Source: Vogesella indigofera (GTDB taxonomy: Bacteria; Pseudomonadota; Gammaproteobacteria; Burkholderiales; Chromobacteriaceae). From it: 64,000 bases of DNA. The translations under genes and the position numbers were made by a program. Numbering within the stretch: the first letter of the stretch is position 1; each line of letters opens with the position of its first letter. Positions 34,310-42,885 of the stretch are shown piece after piece. The notes under the pieces are model-generated. The model ran no database searches. It worked only from the letters and a program-made list of their open reading frames with translations, and was not told the origin of the DNA. Where the stretch lies: assembly GCF_028548395.1 (NCBI RefSeq), contig NZ_JAQQLA010000003.1, forward strand, positions 496,001-560,000, read 5' to 3'.

Positions 34310-35833
34310 ATGGCCGAACTCGCTATCGAGCTGACTGGCGTCAACAAGTATTTTGGCGAAGTCCACGCCAACAAGAACATCTCCTTCGCCGTCGCCAAGG
34401 GCAGTATCCACGGCATCATCGGCGAAAACGGGGCCGGCAAGTCGACGCTGATGAGCATCCTGTACGGCTACTACCAGGCCGATTCCGGCAGCATCCGCCT
34501 GAACGGGCAGGAAGTGCGCATCCGCAACAGCCACGACGCCATCGCCCGCGGCATCGGCATGGTGCACCAGCACTTCATGCTGGTGGACACCTTTACCGTA
34601 CTGGAAAACATCGTGCTCGGCGCCGAGCAGGGTATCGCGCTGAAGCAGAGCATGCTGGCTGCCCGCACGCACCTGGCCACGCTGAACCGCGATTACGGTC
34701 TGCAGGTCGATCCGGACGCCATTGTCGGTGAGCTGGGGGTGGGCGAGCAGCAGCGCGTGGAAATCCTGAAGGCCTTGTACCGCGGTGCCGACGTGCTGAT
34801 CCTTGACGAGCCGACCGCGGTGCTGACACCACAGGAGGCGGACGACCTGTTCCGCATCCTCGGCCTGCTCAAGGCGCAGGGCAAAACGGTACTGCTGATC
34901 ACCCACAAGCTGCGCGAGGTGCTGGACATCACCGACGCCGTCACCGTGATGCGCGCCGGCGAGATCGTCGGCAACGTGGTCACCGCCGAAGTGGGCAAGG
35001 AAGACCTCGCCGACCTGATGGTTGGCCGCAAGGTCAACCTGCAGCTGGACAAGGCACCAGCCACGCCGGGCAAGACGGTACTGCAGGTGAGCAATCTGTC
35101 GCTGACCGACGCGCGCGGCGTCAAGCTGCTGGACGACGTCAGCTTCGAGCTGCGCGAGGGCGAGATCGTCGGCATTGCCGGCGTTTCCGGCAACGGCCAG
35201 TCCGAGCTGCTGGAAATCCTGTCCGGCATGCGCGAGGCCAGCGCCGGCTCGGTGCACTACAACGGCACCGAGCTGACCACGCTGCAAACGCGCGAGCCGA
35301 AGGCGGCCGCCTATCGTCGCCTCGGCATCGCGCACGTGCCGGAAGACCGTTCGCGCGAAGGGCTGATCAAGGATTTCTCCACCTATGAGAACGCTATCCT
35401 CGGCTATCACGACGATCCGGCGATCCAGCGCGGCCTGCTGTTCAACCGCAAGGCGATCATCGAACGCTGCCGCCATTTCATCAGCGAGTTCGACGTGCGC
35501 CCGGCCAACGCCTTCCGCCGCAGCGGCCTGTTCTCCGGCGGCAACCAGCAGAAGGTGATCCTGGCGCGCGAGATCGACAGCGATCCGCAGCTGATGCTGA
35601 TCGGCCAGCCGACACGGGGCGTCGACATCGGCGCCATCGAATTCATACACAAACGACTCATGGCCCTGCGCAACGCCGGCAAGGCGTTGCTGCTGGTCTC
35701 GGTGGAGCTGGACGAGATCCTGGCGCTGAGCGACCGCATAATCGTGATGAACGCCGGTCGCGTCAGCGGCGAGCTGCCGGCGGCGCAAGCCAGCGCCACC
35801 GAACTGGGCCTGTTGATGGGGGGGCATAAATGA
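34310..35833 (+). CDS. Nucleoside ABC transporter ATPase, two ABC domains
   Basis: The product is 507 residues with two nucleotide-binding domains, as in the sugar/nucleoside (CUT2-like) class. Domain 1 (about 1-235): Walker A GENGAGKSTLM, signature LGVGEQQRVEILKAL, Walker B LILDEPTAVL. Domain 2 (about 255-500): degenerate Walker A GVSGNGQSELL, signature FSGGNQQKVILAREI, and LMLIGQPTRGVDIGA in place of the usual DEP Walker B. The GQPTRGVD form is usual in this family. Overlaps the permease start. Confidence 0.93.
   Translation: MAELAIELTGVNKYFGEVHANKNISFAVAKGSIHGIIGENGAGKSTLMSILYGYYQADSGSIRLNGQEVRIRNSHDAIARGIGMVHQHFMLVDTFTVLENIVLGAEQGIALKQSMLAARTHLATLNRDYGLQVDPDAIVGELGVGEQQRVEILKALYRGADVLILDEPTAVLTPQEADDLFRILGLLKAQGKTVLLITHKLREVLDITDAVTVMRAGEIVGNVVTAEVGKEDLADLMVGRKVNLQLDKAPATPGKTVLQVSNLSLTDARGVKLLDDVSFELREGEIVGIAGVSGNGQSELLEILSGMREASAGSVHYNGTELTTLQTREPKAAAYRRLGIAHVPEDRSREGLIKDFSTYENAILGYHDDPAIQRGLLFNRKAIIERCRHFISEFDVRPANAFRRSGLFSGGNQQKVILAREIDSDPQLMLIGQPTRGVDIGAIEFIHKRLMALRNAGKALLLVSVELDEILALSDRIIVMNAGRVSGELPAAQASATELGLLMGGHK
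35028..35040 (+). repeat. DUS-like 13-mer with one mismatch, inside the ABC ATPase gene
   Basis: ATGGTTGGCCGCA. Confidence 0.6.
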
Positions 35834-36927
35834 GCCAGCCAAGTAACCTGCCGCGCTGGGCCACCTTGTGGCTGATGCCGGTACTCAACCTGTTTGCGGC
35901 ACTGTTGGTGTCCGGGCTGGTGATTACGCTGATCGGCGAAGACCCGGTCGAGTGTCTGCAACTGATGATCAACGGCGCCTTCGGCTATCCGGAAGGCATC
36001 GGCTACACGCTGTTCTACACCACCAGCTTCATCTTTACCGGTCTGGCGGTGGCGGCGGCGTTCCACGCCGGCCTGTTCAACATCGGCGGCGAGGGGCAGA
36101 TGTATCTCGCCGGCCTCGGCGTGACGCTGATCTGCCTGGGGCTGGATTTCCTGCCCGGCTGGGTGGTGATCCCGCTGGCGCTGCTGGCGTCGATGGTGTT
36201 CGGCGCGGCGTGGGCGTTCATTCCCGGCTACCTGCAGGCCAAGCGTGGCAGCCACATCGTGGTCACCACCATCATGTTCAACTTCATCGCCAGTGCGCTG
36301 ATGACCTGGCTGCTGGTCGACAAGCTGATCATGCCCGGTTCGCAGACGCCGGCGACACGGCTGTTCGCCGAATCGGCGTGGATTCCGATGCTGCACGAGC
36401 TTGCGGCCAACCTTGGCGTCGAATTGCCGCAGACACCGCTGAACGCGACCTTCTTCCTGGCGCTGATTTCGCTGGTGGTGTTCTACCTGATGGTGTGGCG
36501 CAGCCGCTGGGGCTATGCGCTGCGCACCGTCGGCCTCAACGAGAAGGCGGCGCGCTATGCCGGCATGCCGGTGTCCAAGGTGATCATCGTGGCGATGTGC
36601 TTCTCCGGCGCGCTGGCTGGCCTCGCAGCGGTCAACGAGCTGCTCGGCTCCACCCACCGCATGAACCTGGCGTTCACCAACGGCATCGGTTTTGTCGGCA
36701 TCGCGGTGGCGCTGATGGGGCGCAACCACCCGTTCGGTATCCTGCTGTCGGCGCTGCTGTTCGGTGCGCTGACCCAGGGCGGCCTGGACCTGTCCTTCGA
36801 GAAGCCGGCAATCACCCACGAGATGATTATCCTGACCCAGGGCCTGATCATCCTGTTCTGCGGTGCGCTGGAAAACCTGTTCCAGACCCCGCTGGCGCTG
36901 GCGTTCAAACAGATGATGAAACGATAA
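35830..36927 (+). CDS. Nucleoside ABC transporter permease 1
   Basis: The product is 365 residues of the BPD_transp_2 type with about eight to ten hydrophobic segments (first about 12-36). The motif NIGGEGQMYLAG near residue 82 and GLNEKAARYAGM are characteristic of the YufP/NupB-like permeases that pair with a second, smaller permease. Its ATG overlaps the ATPase stop. One DUS-like 13-mer encodes LAANLG. Confidence 0.92.
   Translation: MSQPSNLPRWATLWLMPVLNLFAALLVSGLVITLIGEDPVECLQLMINGAFGYPEGIGYTLFYTTSFIFTGLAVAAAFHAGLFNIGGEGQMYLAGLGVTLICLGLDFLPGWVVIPLALLASMVFGAAWAFIPGYLQAKRGSHIVVTTIMFNFIASALMTWLLVDKLIMPGSQTPATRLFAESAWIPMLHELAANLGVELPQTPLNATFFLALISLVVFYLMVWRSRWGYALRTVGLNEKAARYAGMPVSKVIIVAMCFSGALAGLAAVNELLGSTHRMNLAFTNGIGFVGIAVALMGRNHPFGILLSALLFGALTQGGLDLSFEKPAITHEMIILTQGLIILFCGALENLFQTPLALAFKQMMKR
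36402..36414 (-). repeat. DUS-like 13-mer inside permease 1
   Basis: Exact TGCGGCCAACCTT on the plus strand, read as AANLG. Confidence 0.85.
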
Positions 36928-36939
36928 GGAGACGCTGAC

Positions 36940-37887
36940 ATGGACAGCTTTTTCAGTGTGCTGGACGCCACCATCCGCGTCGCCACCCCGCTGGTGCTGG
37001 CGGCGCTGGCCGGCCTGTTTTCCGAGCGCTCCGGCATTGTCGATCTGGCGCTGGAAGGCAAGATGCTGGCCGCCGCGTTTGCCGCCGCCTGCGTCGCCTA
37101 CATGATGCAGTCGCCGTGGGCCGGCCTCGCCGCCGGCATGGCCGCCGGGGTGATGGTGGCCTTGCTGCACGGCATCGTGTCGATCGGCTACAACGGCAAC
37201 CAGCTGATTTCCGGCGTTGCGCTCAACATGATGGTGTCCGGCCTGACGCCGGTGCTGGCGCTGGCCTGGTTCCAGCAGGGCGGCCGCACGCCGACGCTGG
37301 ACGACGCGGCGCGCTTTCGCAGCGTCGAGCTGCCGTTTGCCGACGCCATTGCCGCCTCGGCGCCATTGAAGGCGCTGTTCGGCCACAACATCCTGGTGTA
37401 TCTGGCGGTGCTGGTGATCGTGGTGGTGAGCTGGGTGGTGTACAAGAGCCGTTTCGGCCTGCGCCTGCGCGCGGTGGGCGAAAACCCGCACGCCGCCGAC
37501 GCCGCCGGCATCAACGTCAAGCTGGTGCGCTATCTGGCGCAGAGCATCAGCGGCGCCCTGTGCGGCGTGGCCGGTGCCTATCTGGTGCTGGCGCAGACCG
37601 GTGCCTTCATCCAGGACATGACCGCCGGCAAGGGCTACCTCGCGCTGGCGGCGCTGATCTTCGGCAAGTGGCGGCCGTGGGCGGCGGTGTCCGGCTGCCT
37701 GCTGTTCGCCTTTACCGACGCGATCCAGATCCGGCTGCAAGGCTCGGCGCTGCCGCTGATCGGCAACATTCCGGATGCCTTCATCCAGGCGATTCCGTAC
37801 GTGTTGACGGTGGTGCTGCTGGCTGGCTTCATGGGCAAGGCGGTGGCGCCGAAGGCGATCGGCGTGCCGTTCGTGAAGTCGCGCTGA
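36940..37887 (+). CDS. Nucleoside ABC transporter permease 2
   Basis: The product is 315 residues, the partner of permease 1 (YufQ/NupC-like). It starts 12 nt after it with AAGGAG before the ATG. Motifs: LFSERSGIVDLALEGKM near residue 30, SIGYNGNQLISGVALNMM, and VGENPHAADAAGI, the loop that contacts the ATPase. It ends the operon; a strong terminator follows at 37906-37935. Confidence 0.92.
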   Translation: MDSFFSVLDATIRVATPLVLAALAGLFSERSGIVDLALEGKMLAAAFAAACVAYMMQSPWAGLAAGMAAGVMVALLHGIVSIGYNGNQLISGVALNMMVSGLTPVLALAWFQQGGRTPTLDDAARFRSVELPFADAIAASAPLKALFGHNILVYLAVLVIVVVSWVVYKSRFGLRLRAVGENPHAADAAGINVKLVRYLAQSISGALCGVAGAYLVLAQTGAFIQDMTAGKGYLALAALIFGKWRPWAAVSGCLLFAFTDAIQIRLQGSALPLIGNIPDAFIQAIPYVLTVVLLAGFMGKAVAPKAIGVPFVKSR

Positions 37888-37905
37888 GCAACGCGGCACG
37901 TCAGC

Positions 37906-37935
37906 AAAAAGCGGACACCTCGGTGTCCGCTTTTT
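37906..37935. terminator. Terminator after the nucleoside transporter operon
   Basis: AAAAAGCGGACAC, loop CTCG, GTGTCCGCTTTTT; bidirectional, also serving the convergent integrase gene. Confidence 0.92.
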
Positions 37936-37952
37936 TGTTGCCCTGCGCCGGC

Positions 37953-38918
37953 TCAGTCCGCTTGCGGCGACAAGGTCAGAGGCGACGGCAGGCTGCGTTC
38001 GATGCGTTGCCGCGCAAACGGATCGGCGGCGTCGATATAGCGCATCGCCGACTGGATGTCCTTCCAGCCGACGTAGGCCATCAGCGTCTTCACATCCCAG
38101 CCGCTGGCACTCGCCCAGTTGGCAAAGCCGCGTCGGAAGGAGTGACCGCTGAAGCGCGCCGCCTCCGGCAGCCCGGCGGCGGTAAACAGCCGGCGCAATA
38201 GCGGAATCAGGCTGTTGATGTGCAGGCCGTCCACACCGATCACGCCCCAGCGGCTGATGCCGCGAAACACCGCGCCCTCGCGCAACCCGCTATCGGCCAG
38301 CCATTCGCCGTAGGCACTAACCGGGCATAGCCGCGACAGCTGCGGCACCCGGAACACGCGCCCCTGTAGCTGGCGGTCGCTCTTCGATTGCGCCAGAAAA
38401 CAGTTCATGCCCTCACCGGCGACGAGTTCGATGTTTTCGATCTGCAGGCGCAGCAGCTCGTCACCACGAAAACCGCGCCAGAATCCGAGCAGCAACAAGG
38501 CCTTGTCGCGGCGGCAGCGCAAGCGAGCAGCGTGATCCTGCTGCCGTGCTGCCTGTTCGATGCCGGCATCCAGCCAGGCAACCAGCTGTTCCAGCTGCCG
38601 GATTTGCAGCGGCAGCGCCTGTTTCTGTTGTGTCGGATGCAGCGCGCGGATGCCCTTCAGCACCTGGCGCACTACCGGCGCCTTGGTCGGATCGGGAAAG
38701 CCCTGTTGCTGGTGCCACTGCGCCAGTGCGGCCAACCTTTGCTTCAGCGTGTTCACCGATAGCGTCTCGGCATGGTCCGCTAGGTAGCGCGCCATGCTGT
38801 CGGAGGTGGCCGGCAGGAAACCACCCCATTCCACCTCGAAATGACGAATGGCGGCCGCATAGCTGCGCCGCGTGTTGTCGCGGGTGGCGGCGGCGAGATA
38901 GTGGGCGATTTTTTCCAT
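37953..38918 (-). CDS. Tyrosine-type site-specific recombinase (integrase)
   Basis: The product is 321 residues. An N-terminal SAM-like core-binding domain (about 1-90; NTRRSYAAAIRHFEVEW) is followed by the catalytic domain: Arg in GFWRGFRGDELLRLQ, HxxR box as GHSFRRGFANWA, and VGWKDIQSAMRYIDA with the terminal Tyr nucleophile. It is divergent from a KfrA-like gene with an AT-rich, repeat-containing gap between them. No phage or island genes and no tRNA are next to it, so it is not an ordinary prophage integrase. Target unknown. Confidence 0.9.
   Translation of the reverse strand: MEKIAHYLAAATRDNTRRSYAAAIRHFEVEWGGFLPATSDSMARYLADHAETLSVNTLKQRLAALAQWHQQQGFPDPTKAPVVRQVLKGIRALHPTQQKQALPLQIRQLEQLVAWLDAGIEQAARQQDHAARLRCRRDKALLLLGFWRGFRGDELLRLQIENIELVAGEGMNCFLAQSKSDRQLQGRVFRVPQLSRLCPVSAYGEWLADSGLREGAVFRGISRWGVIGVDGLHINSLIPLLRRLFTAAGLPEAARFSGHSFRRGFANWASASGWDVKTLMAYVGWKDIQSAMRYIDAADPFARQRIERSLPSPLTLSPQAD
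38727..38739 (-). repeat. DUS-like 13-mer inside the integrase gene
   Basis: Exact copy in gene orientation, read as KQRLAAL. Confidence 0.85.
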
Positions 38919-39032
38919 GGTGACAACGGGCTCGGGAGGTGGCGGGCTATGTGCTGCTTGGGTCTGCTGCGGTTGACGCGGCCACTTGGGGCGGCGGCGA
39001 ATTATAGCAGCGCTGCCGGCTGCGGCTGCGCA

Positions 39033-39045
39033 AGGGTTGGCCGCA
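39033..39045 (+). repeat. DUS-like 13-mer with one mismatch, intergenic
   Basis: AGGGTTGGCCGCA, in the gap between the divergent integrase and kfrA-like copy 2. Confidence 0.6.
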
Positions 39046-39191
39046 ACTGGTCATGAGTAGATGGGGGGGCGCTTGTGCTGCCGATCGTGTCGTTTGTGTC
39101 GCGAATTTTTTGAGGCATTTTGCCCGTGGCAGGCGGTGCAGCAGTGAAACGTACGCAGTTTGGCCGATTCTGGTGGTTCGATAACATCAAG

Positions 39192-39216
39192 GCGTGATAA
39201 TTCATGATTATCACGC
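39192..39216. repeat. Perfect inverted repeat in the integrase/kfrA divergent gap
   Basis: GCGTGATAAT (39192-39201), spacer TCATG, ATTATCACGC (39207-39216), followed by TTTTTATT. It may be a terminator for the plus strand or an operator. It opens a strongly AT-rich stretch (39180-39300), unlike the surrounding DNA. Confidence 0.6.
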
Positions 39217-39254
39217 TTTTTATTCTTATAAATTTGAAAAATTTAATTTTATAA

Positions 39255-39290
39255 TTGGTATGTATTATCATGGTACGTAATACGTATCAA
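39255..39290. promoter_or_regulatory. Candidate KfrA operator
   Basis: TTGGTATGTATTA (39255-39267) and TAATACGTATCAA (39278-39290) are inverted and match at 11 of 13 positions. The right arm overlaps TACGTA-A-TACGTA (39274-39286). They lie 19-54 nt before the kfrA-like start. KfrA proteins are known autorepressors that bind inverted repeats; assignment here is by position. Confidence 0.5.
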
Positions 39291-39308
39291 ATTTCAGCGG
39301 AGCTTAGC

Positions 39309-40307
39309 ATGGCCAGAAGCGGCATCTACAAATCGGAAGTCCTGCGTGCCAGGGATAATCTGCTGGCGCAGGGGCGCAATCCGTCGATTGACGCCATCCG
39401 CTCCGAACTCGGCAACACCGGCTCCAAGACCACCATTCATCGCTACCTGAAAGAGCTGGAAGAGGAAGAGGGCACCGGCGGCGGCGCAAAGGTCGCCGTC
39501 AGCGAGGCCATCCAGGAGCTGATCGGTCGGCTGGCCGCCCGCCTGCACGAAGAGGCCGACGAGCGCATTGCCGCGATGGCGGCGGAGTCGGCCGCACAGC
39601 TGGCGCAGTGTCGCGAGCAACTGGCGCAGACCACCGCGCAAGCCGAGGTTTGCCAGCAGCAGCTGCAGCAGGTGAGCCAGACGCTGGCGGTCGAGCAGCA
39701 GGCGCACGCCGCCACCCGCCTGGCGCTGCAGGCGGCGCAGCTACGCGACGGTCAGCAACAACAGCAGATCATCGGCCTGCAAGAACGGCTGGCAGAAAAC
39801 CAGGCGCACCGCGTGTCTCTGGAGGAAAAGCATCAACATGCACGCGAAGCGCTGGAGCACTACCGTCAATCGGCGAAGGAGCAGCGTGATCAGGAACAAC
39901 GCCGCCACGAGCAGCAGGTGCAGCAACTGCAGGCCGAGCTGCGCACCCTCGGCCAGACCTTGATCGTCAAGCAGGACGAGCTGACTCGGCTGTATCAGGA
40001 CAGCGCCCGCACCGGCGCCGAGCTGCTGGCCGCCAGTCGTGCCCTGCGACAGCAGGAGCAGGAGAGCGCGCGACAGGCACAGACCATGGCGGGGCTACAG
40101 GCAAGGATCGTGGAGCAGGAACGCTTGCTGGCGGTGCTGAACGAACGCCTTGAGCAGGCGATCAGCAGCCGCGAGGAGGTGTGGCAGCTATTGCAGCAAG
40201 CCAGTACGGCGCCAGCAGCCACGGCGGGCGAGGGACCGACTACTGCGACGAAGGCCGATGGCGGGATAGGGGCCGGCACGGACGAAGCCACCACGCCTCC
40301 GGCTTAG
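39309..40307 (+). CDS. KfrA-like DNA-binding coiled-coil protein (copy 2)
   Basis: The product is 332 residues from the ATG at 39309, preceded by GGAG at 39299-39302. Upstream in-frame ATG and TTG codons exist but lie within the operator-like repeats. The N-terminal KfrA_N domain (about 1-110) contains IYKSEVLRARDNLLAQGRNP and LGNTGSKTTIHRYLKELEEE. A long Gln-rich coiled coil (about 90-300) and a Thr/Ala/Gly-rich tail follow. It is closer to canonical chromosomal KfrA relatives than copy 1. Divergent from an integrase; this pairing suggests the two may act on the same DNA. Confidence 0.85.
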   Translation: MARSGIYKSEVLRARDNLLAQGRNPSIDAIRSELGNTGSKTTIHRYLKELEEEEGTGGGAKVAVSEAIQELIGRLAARLHEEADERIAAMAAESAAQLAQCREQLAQTTAQAEVCQQQLQQVSQTLAVEQQAHAATRLALQAAQLRDGQQQQQIIGLQERLAENQAHRVSLEEKHQHAREALEHYRQSAKEQRDQEQRRHEQQVQQLQAELRTLGQTLIVKQDELTRLYQDSARTGAELLAASRALRQQEQESARQAQTMAGLQARIVEQERLLAVLNERLEQAISSREEVWQLLQQASTAPAATAGEGPTTATKADGGIGAGTDEATTPPA

Positions 40308-40314
40308 CCGTGAC

Positions 40315-40338
40315 CTTGCGGCCAACGTTGGCCGCAAG
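40315..40338. repeat. 24-nt perfect palindrome of two overlapping DUS-like variants
   Basis: CTTGCGGCCAAC joined to GTTGGCCGCAAG with no spacer. It contains two one-mismatch 13-mers (40317-40329 minus, 40324-40336 plus) that share their central bases. It lies 8 nt after the kfrA-like stop and could act as a hairpin. The rest of the gap, 40339-40492, holds nothing I recognise. Confidence 0.75.
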
Positions 40339-40492
40339 CTCAGACGCGCATTGAAAGTGGCGCCGGTAGTGTCCGAAAAACCGACGGACAGCGCCCTTGC
40401 TTCTAGCCAGGGCTGGCGTGAGCAGCAATCGCCGCCATGCATCAGGGAGAGTGTCGCCGGCACCACCACCGACCCCGAACGACATGTCATAA

Positions 40493-40523
40493 AAAAACCG
40501 GCTCTCGCGGAGCCGGTTTTTTG
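40493..40523. terminator. Bidirectional terminator, trpC side
   Basis: AAAAAACCGGCTC, loop TCGCG, GAGCCGGTTTTTT, 15 nt after the trpC stop. Confidence 0.92.
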
Positions 40524-40538
40524 ATGTCGTGCTGCGCT

Positions 40539-41330
40539 TCAGGCAAACAGCTGCTGCAGGGCGGTGCCCGGGTCACTTTCGCGCATGAAGGCCTCGCCAA
40601 CCAGGAAGGTGTGCACCTCGTGATCGCGCATGCGCTGCACGTCGTCACGGGTGACGATGCCGCTTTCGGTGACGGCGATGCGGTCATTGCCGATCATCGG
40701 CAGCAATTGCAGCGTGGTGTCGAGATTGACCTCGAAGGTGCGCAGATTGCGGTTGTTGACGCCGACCAACGGCGTGCGCAGTTGCAGCGCCGCTTCCAGC
40801 TCTGCCGCGTCGTGCACCTCCACCAGCACCGCCATGCCCAGTTCGTGGGCCAGCGCCTCGAAATCCTGCATCTGCGACAGGCTCAGCGCCGCCGCGATCA
40901 GCAGGATGCAGTCGGCGCCGATGGCGCGCGCTTCGTAAATCTGATACGGATCGACCATGAAATCCTTGCGCAACACCGGCAGGTTGCAGGCGGCGCGGGC
41001 GGCGATCAGGTAGTCCTCGTGCCCCTGGAAGTAGGGTGCGTCGGTCAGCACTGACAGGCAGGCGGCACCGGCCGCTTCGTAGCTGCTGGCGATCGCGGCA
41101 GGGTCGAAATCGGCGCGGATGATTCCCTTGCTGGGGCTGGCCTTTTTCACCTCGGCAATCACCGCCGCCAGCTGCTGCTGATGCTTGCTGCGGATGGCGG
41201 CCACGAAGTCGCGGTGGTCGCCGCGCTTGGCCTCGGCTGCGGCTCGCACACTGGCCAGCGACTGCTGCGCCGAGCGGGCGGCCACTTCCTCGAATTTGGT
41301 GGCGCAGATTTTGTTGAGAATGTCGGACAT
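40539..41330 (-). CDS. trpC: Indole-3-glycerol phosphate synthase
   Basis: TrpC closes the indole ring in tryptophan synthesis. The product is 263 residues, a mono-functional TIM barrel (not fused to TrpF as in enterics). Motifs: [20 protein letters not shown] (catalytic Lys), [35 protein letters not shown] and AVTESGI. It lies 12 nt after yheT on the same strand; other trp genes are not in the window. Confidence 0.95.
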   Translation of the reverse strand: MSDILNKICATKFEEVAARSAQQSLASVRAAAEAKRGDHRDFVAAIRSKHQQQLAAVIAEVKKASPSKGIIRADFDPAAIASSYEAAGAACLSVLTDAPYFQGHEDYLIAARAACNLPVLRKDFMVDPYQIYEARAIGADCILLIAAALSLSQMQDFEALAHELGMAVLVEVHDAAELEAALQLRTPLVGVNNRNLRTFEVNLDTTLQLLPMIGNDRIAVTESGIVTRDDVQRMRDHEVHTFLVGEAFMRESDPGTALQQLFA

Positions 41331-41342
41331 GCGGATTGTCTT

Positions 41343-42308
41343 TCAGTCGGTGCCGGTACTGCCCGGCAGGTGAAGATCGAAAAAGGTCAGCAGCCGTTGC
41401 GGCAGCCACTGCAGGTGGCCGGGGAAGCGGCCACTGACGAAGCCGACGTGGCCACCATGCTCCGGCTGTTCCAGCGTCACCGCCGGGCTGACTTCGCCAT
41501 TGCCGGGCAGCGCCGACACTGGCAGAAACGGATCGTTGCGCGCATTCAGCACCAGGGTTGGCCGCACGATATCCTTCAGCAGCGGCTTGCTGCTGGCGCG
41601 GCGCCAGTAATCCTGCACGTCGCGATAACCGTGCAGTGGTGCGGTGACCAGATTGTCGAACTCGACGAACGTCTTGCTGTTGCGTACCGCCACGGCATCG
41701 AACAGGTCCGGGTGCTGCGCCAGCTGCGCCAGCGATTTCGGCTTCAGCGTATTGAGGAACATGCGGGTGTAGACATGGCGCCCGAAGCCACTATCGAGAC
41801 AGGTGCTGGCCGCCGCCAGATCCAGCGGCGCCGAGATCGCTGCCGCCGCCTGTGGCAGCGCACGGGCGCCGTGCTCGCCGAGGTAACGCAGTAGCATGTT
41901 GCCGCCCAGCGACACGCCGGCGACAAACAGCAGCGCATTGCCGACCGCCAGTCGCTGCAATATCCAGTCGATCTCGGCGGCATCGCCGGCATGGTAGGCG
42001 CGGCGCAGCAGGTTGGGCTGGCCGCCACAGCCGCGAAAGTGCGGCACCACACCACGCCAGCCGCGCGCCTTGACCGCGTGCATCAGTGCGCTGGCGTAGT
42101 GGCTGTGACTACTGCCTTCCAGACCGTGAAACAGCACCACCAGTGGCGCGCCGGCATCACCATCGACATAGTCGACGGCGATCTCGCCGCCATCCGGCGT
42201 CGGCCAGACCTCGCGGCGATAGGCGGGTGGTTGTGATTTGAGAAACAGCGCCGGCCAGATGGTTTGCAGGTGACTGCCGAGCAGCCAGCGTGGCGGGCAA
42301 TAACTCAT
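41343..42308 (-). CDS. yheT: YheT-family alpha/beta-fold hydrolase
   Basis: The product is 321 residues. The family motifs are HLQTIWPALF near the N-terminus, the oxyanion region LFHGLEGSSHSHYA, RGCGGQPN, the nucleophile elbow GVSLGGNML, and a C-terminal GGHVGFV with the catalytic His. YheT-type hydrolases are predicted esterases of unknown physiological substrate. The start overlaps the mog stop. Confidence 0.88.
   Translation of the reverse strand: MSYCPPRWLLGSHLQTIWPALFLKSQPPAYRREVWPTPDGGEIAVDYVDGDAGAPLVVLFHGLEGSSHSHYASALMHAVKARGWRGVVPHFRGCGGQPNLLRRAYHAGDAAEIDWILQRLAVGNALLFVAGVSLGGNMLLRYLGEHGARALPQAAAAISAPLDLAAASTCLDSGFGRHVYTRMFLNTLKPKSLAQLAQHPDLFDAVAVRNSKTFVEFDNLVTAPLHGYRDVQDYWRRASSKPLLKDIVRPTLVLNARNDPFLPVSALPGNGEVSPAVTLEQPEHGGHVGFVSGRFPGHLQWLPQRLLTFFDLHLPGSTGTD
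41554..41566 (+). repeat. DUS-like 13-mer with one mismatch, inside yheT
   Basis: AGGGTTGGCCGCA; read as VRPTL by the gene. Confidence 0.6.
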
Positions 42309-42883
42309 GCGCCGGGCTTGACCGCGGATTTCGGACGGAAGGCCTTGACCACCGCATCACGGGTTTCCAGCCAAGGCGCACCGATCAGGTCCAGGCAGTA
42401 GGGCACCGCGGCAAAAATGCCGGGTACCACCACCTGCTCGCCGTCGCGCAGGCCTTCCAGCGTCTCACGGATCGCCTTCGGCTGACCGGGCAGGTTCAGG
42501 ATCAGGCTCTGCTTGCGGATCACGCCCACCTGTCGTGACAGGATCGCGGTCGGCACGAACTTGAGGCTGACCTGGCGCATCTGCTCGCCAAAGCCGGGCA
42601 TCACCCGGTCGGCAACCGCCAGCGTGGCTTCCGGCGTGACATCGCGCGGCGCCGGGCCGGTGCCGCCGGTGGTGAGCACCAGGTGACAGCCGACGTCGTC
42701 GACCAGCTCGCGCAGCGTAGCTTCGATCAGCGCCTGCTCGTCGGCGATCAGCCGGGTTTCGGTGCTGAACGGCGTGGCGATGGCCAGACTCAGCCAGTCC
42801 AGCAATGCCGGAATGCCCTTGTCTTCATAAATGCCCTGGCTGGCACGATCAGAAATGGAAACCAGACCGATCTTGATGCTCAT
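42305..42883 (-). CDS. mog: Molybdopterin adenylyltransferase Mog
   Basis: Mog adenylates molybdopterin before molybdate insertion by MoeA. The product is 192 residues from the ATG at 42883 (GGA upstream); a GTG two codons earlier is possible. Motifs: SISDRASQGIYEDKGIPAL, LTTGGTGPAPRDVTPEAT, and LNLPGQPKAIRETLEG. It supplies the Moco step missing from the left-hand cluster, 20 kb away, and lies within darP-mog-yheT-trpC. Confidence 0.94.
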   Translation of the reverse strand: MSIKIGLVSISDRASQGIYEDKGIPALLDWLSLAIATPFSTETRLIADEQALIEATLRELVDDVGCHLVLTTGGTGPAPRDVTPEATLAVADRVMPGFGEQMRQVSLKFVPTAILSRQVGVIRKQSLILNLPGQPKAIRETLEGLRDGEQVVVPGIFAAVPYCLDLIGAPWLETRDAVVKAFRPKSAVKPGA

Positions 42884-42885
42884 GT

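Noticed and set aside
35407..37899. 830-codon open frame on the minus strand
   Set aside because: It is antisense to the clearly recognised nucleoside ABC ATPase and two permeases. The His/Arg/Gln-rich product is typical of a GC-rich shadow frame.
37953..40307. Prophage or integrative island around the tyrosine recombinase
   Set aside because: Neighbours are housekeeping genes (nucleoside transporter, trpC). No capsid, replication or excisionase genes, no tRNA and no flanking direct repeats were seen.
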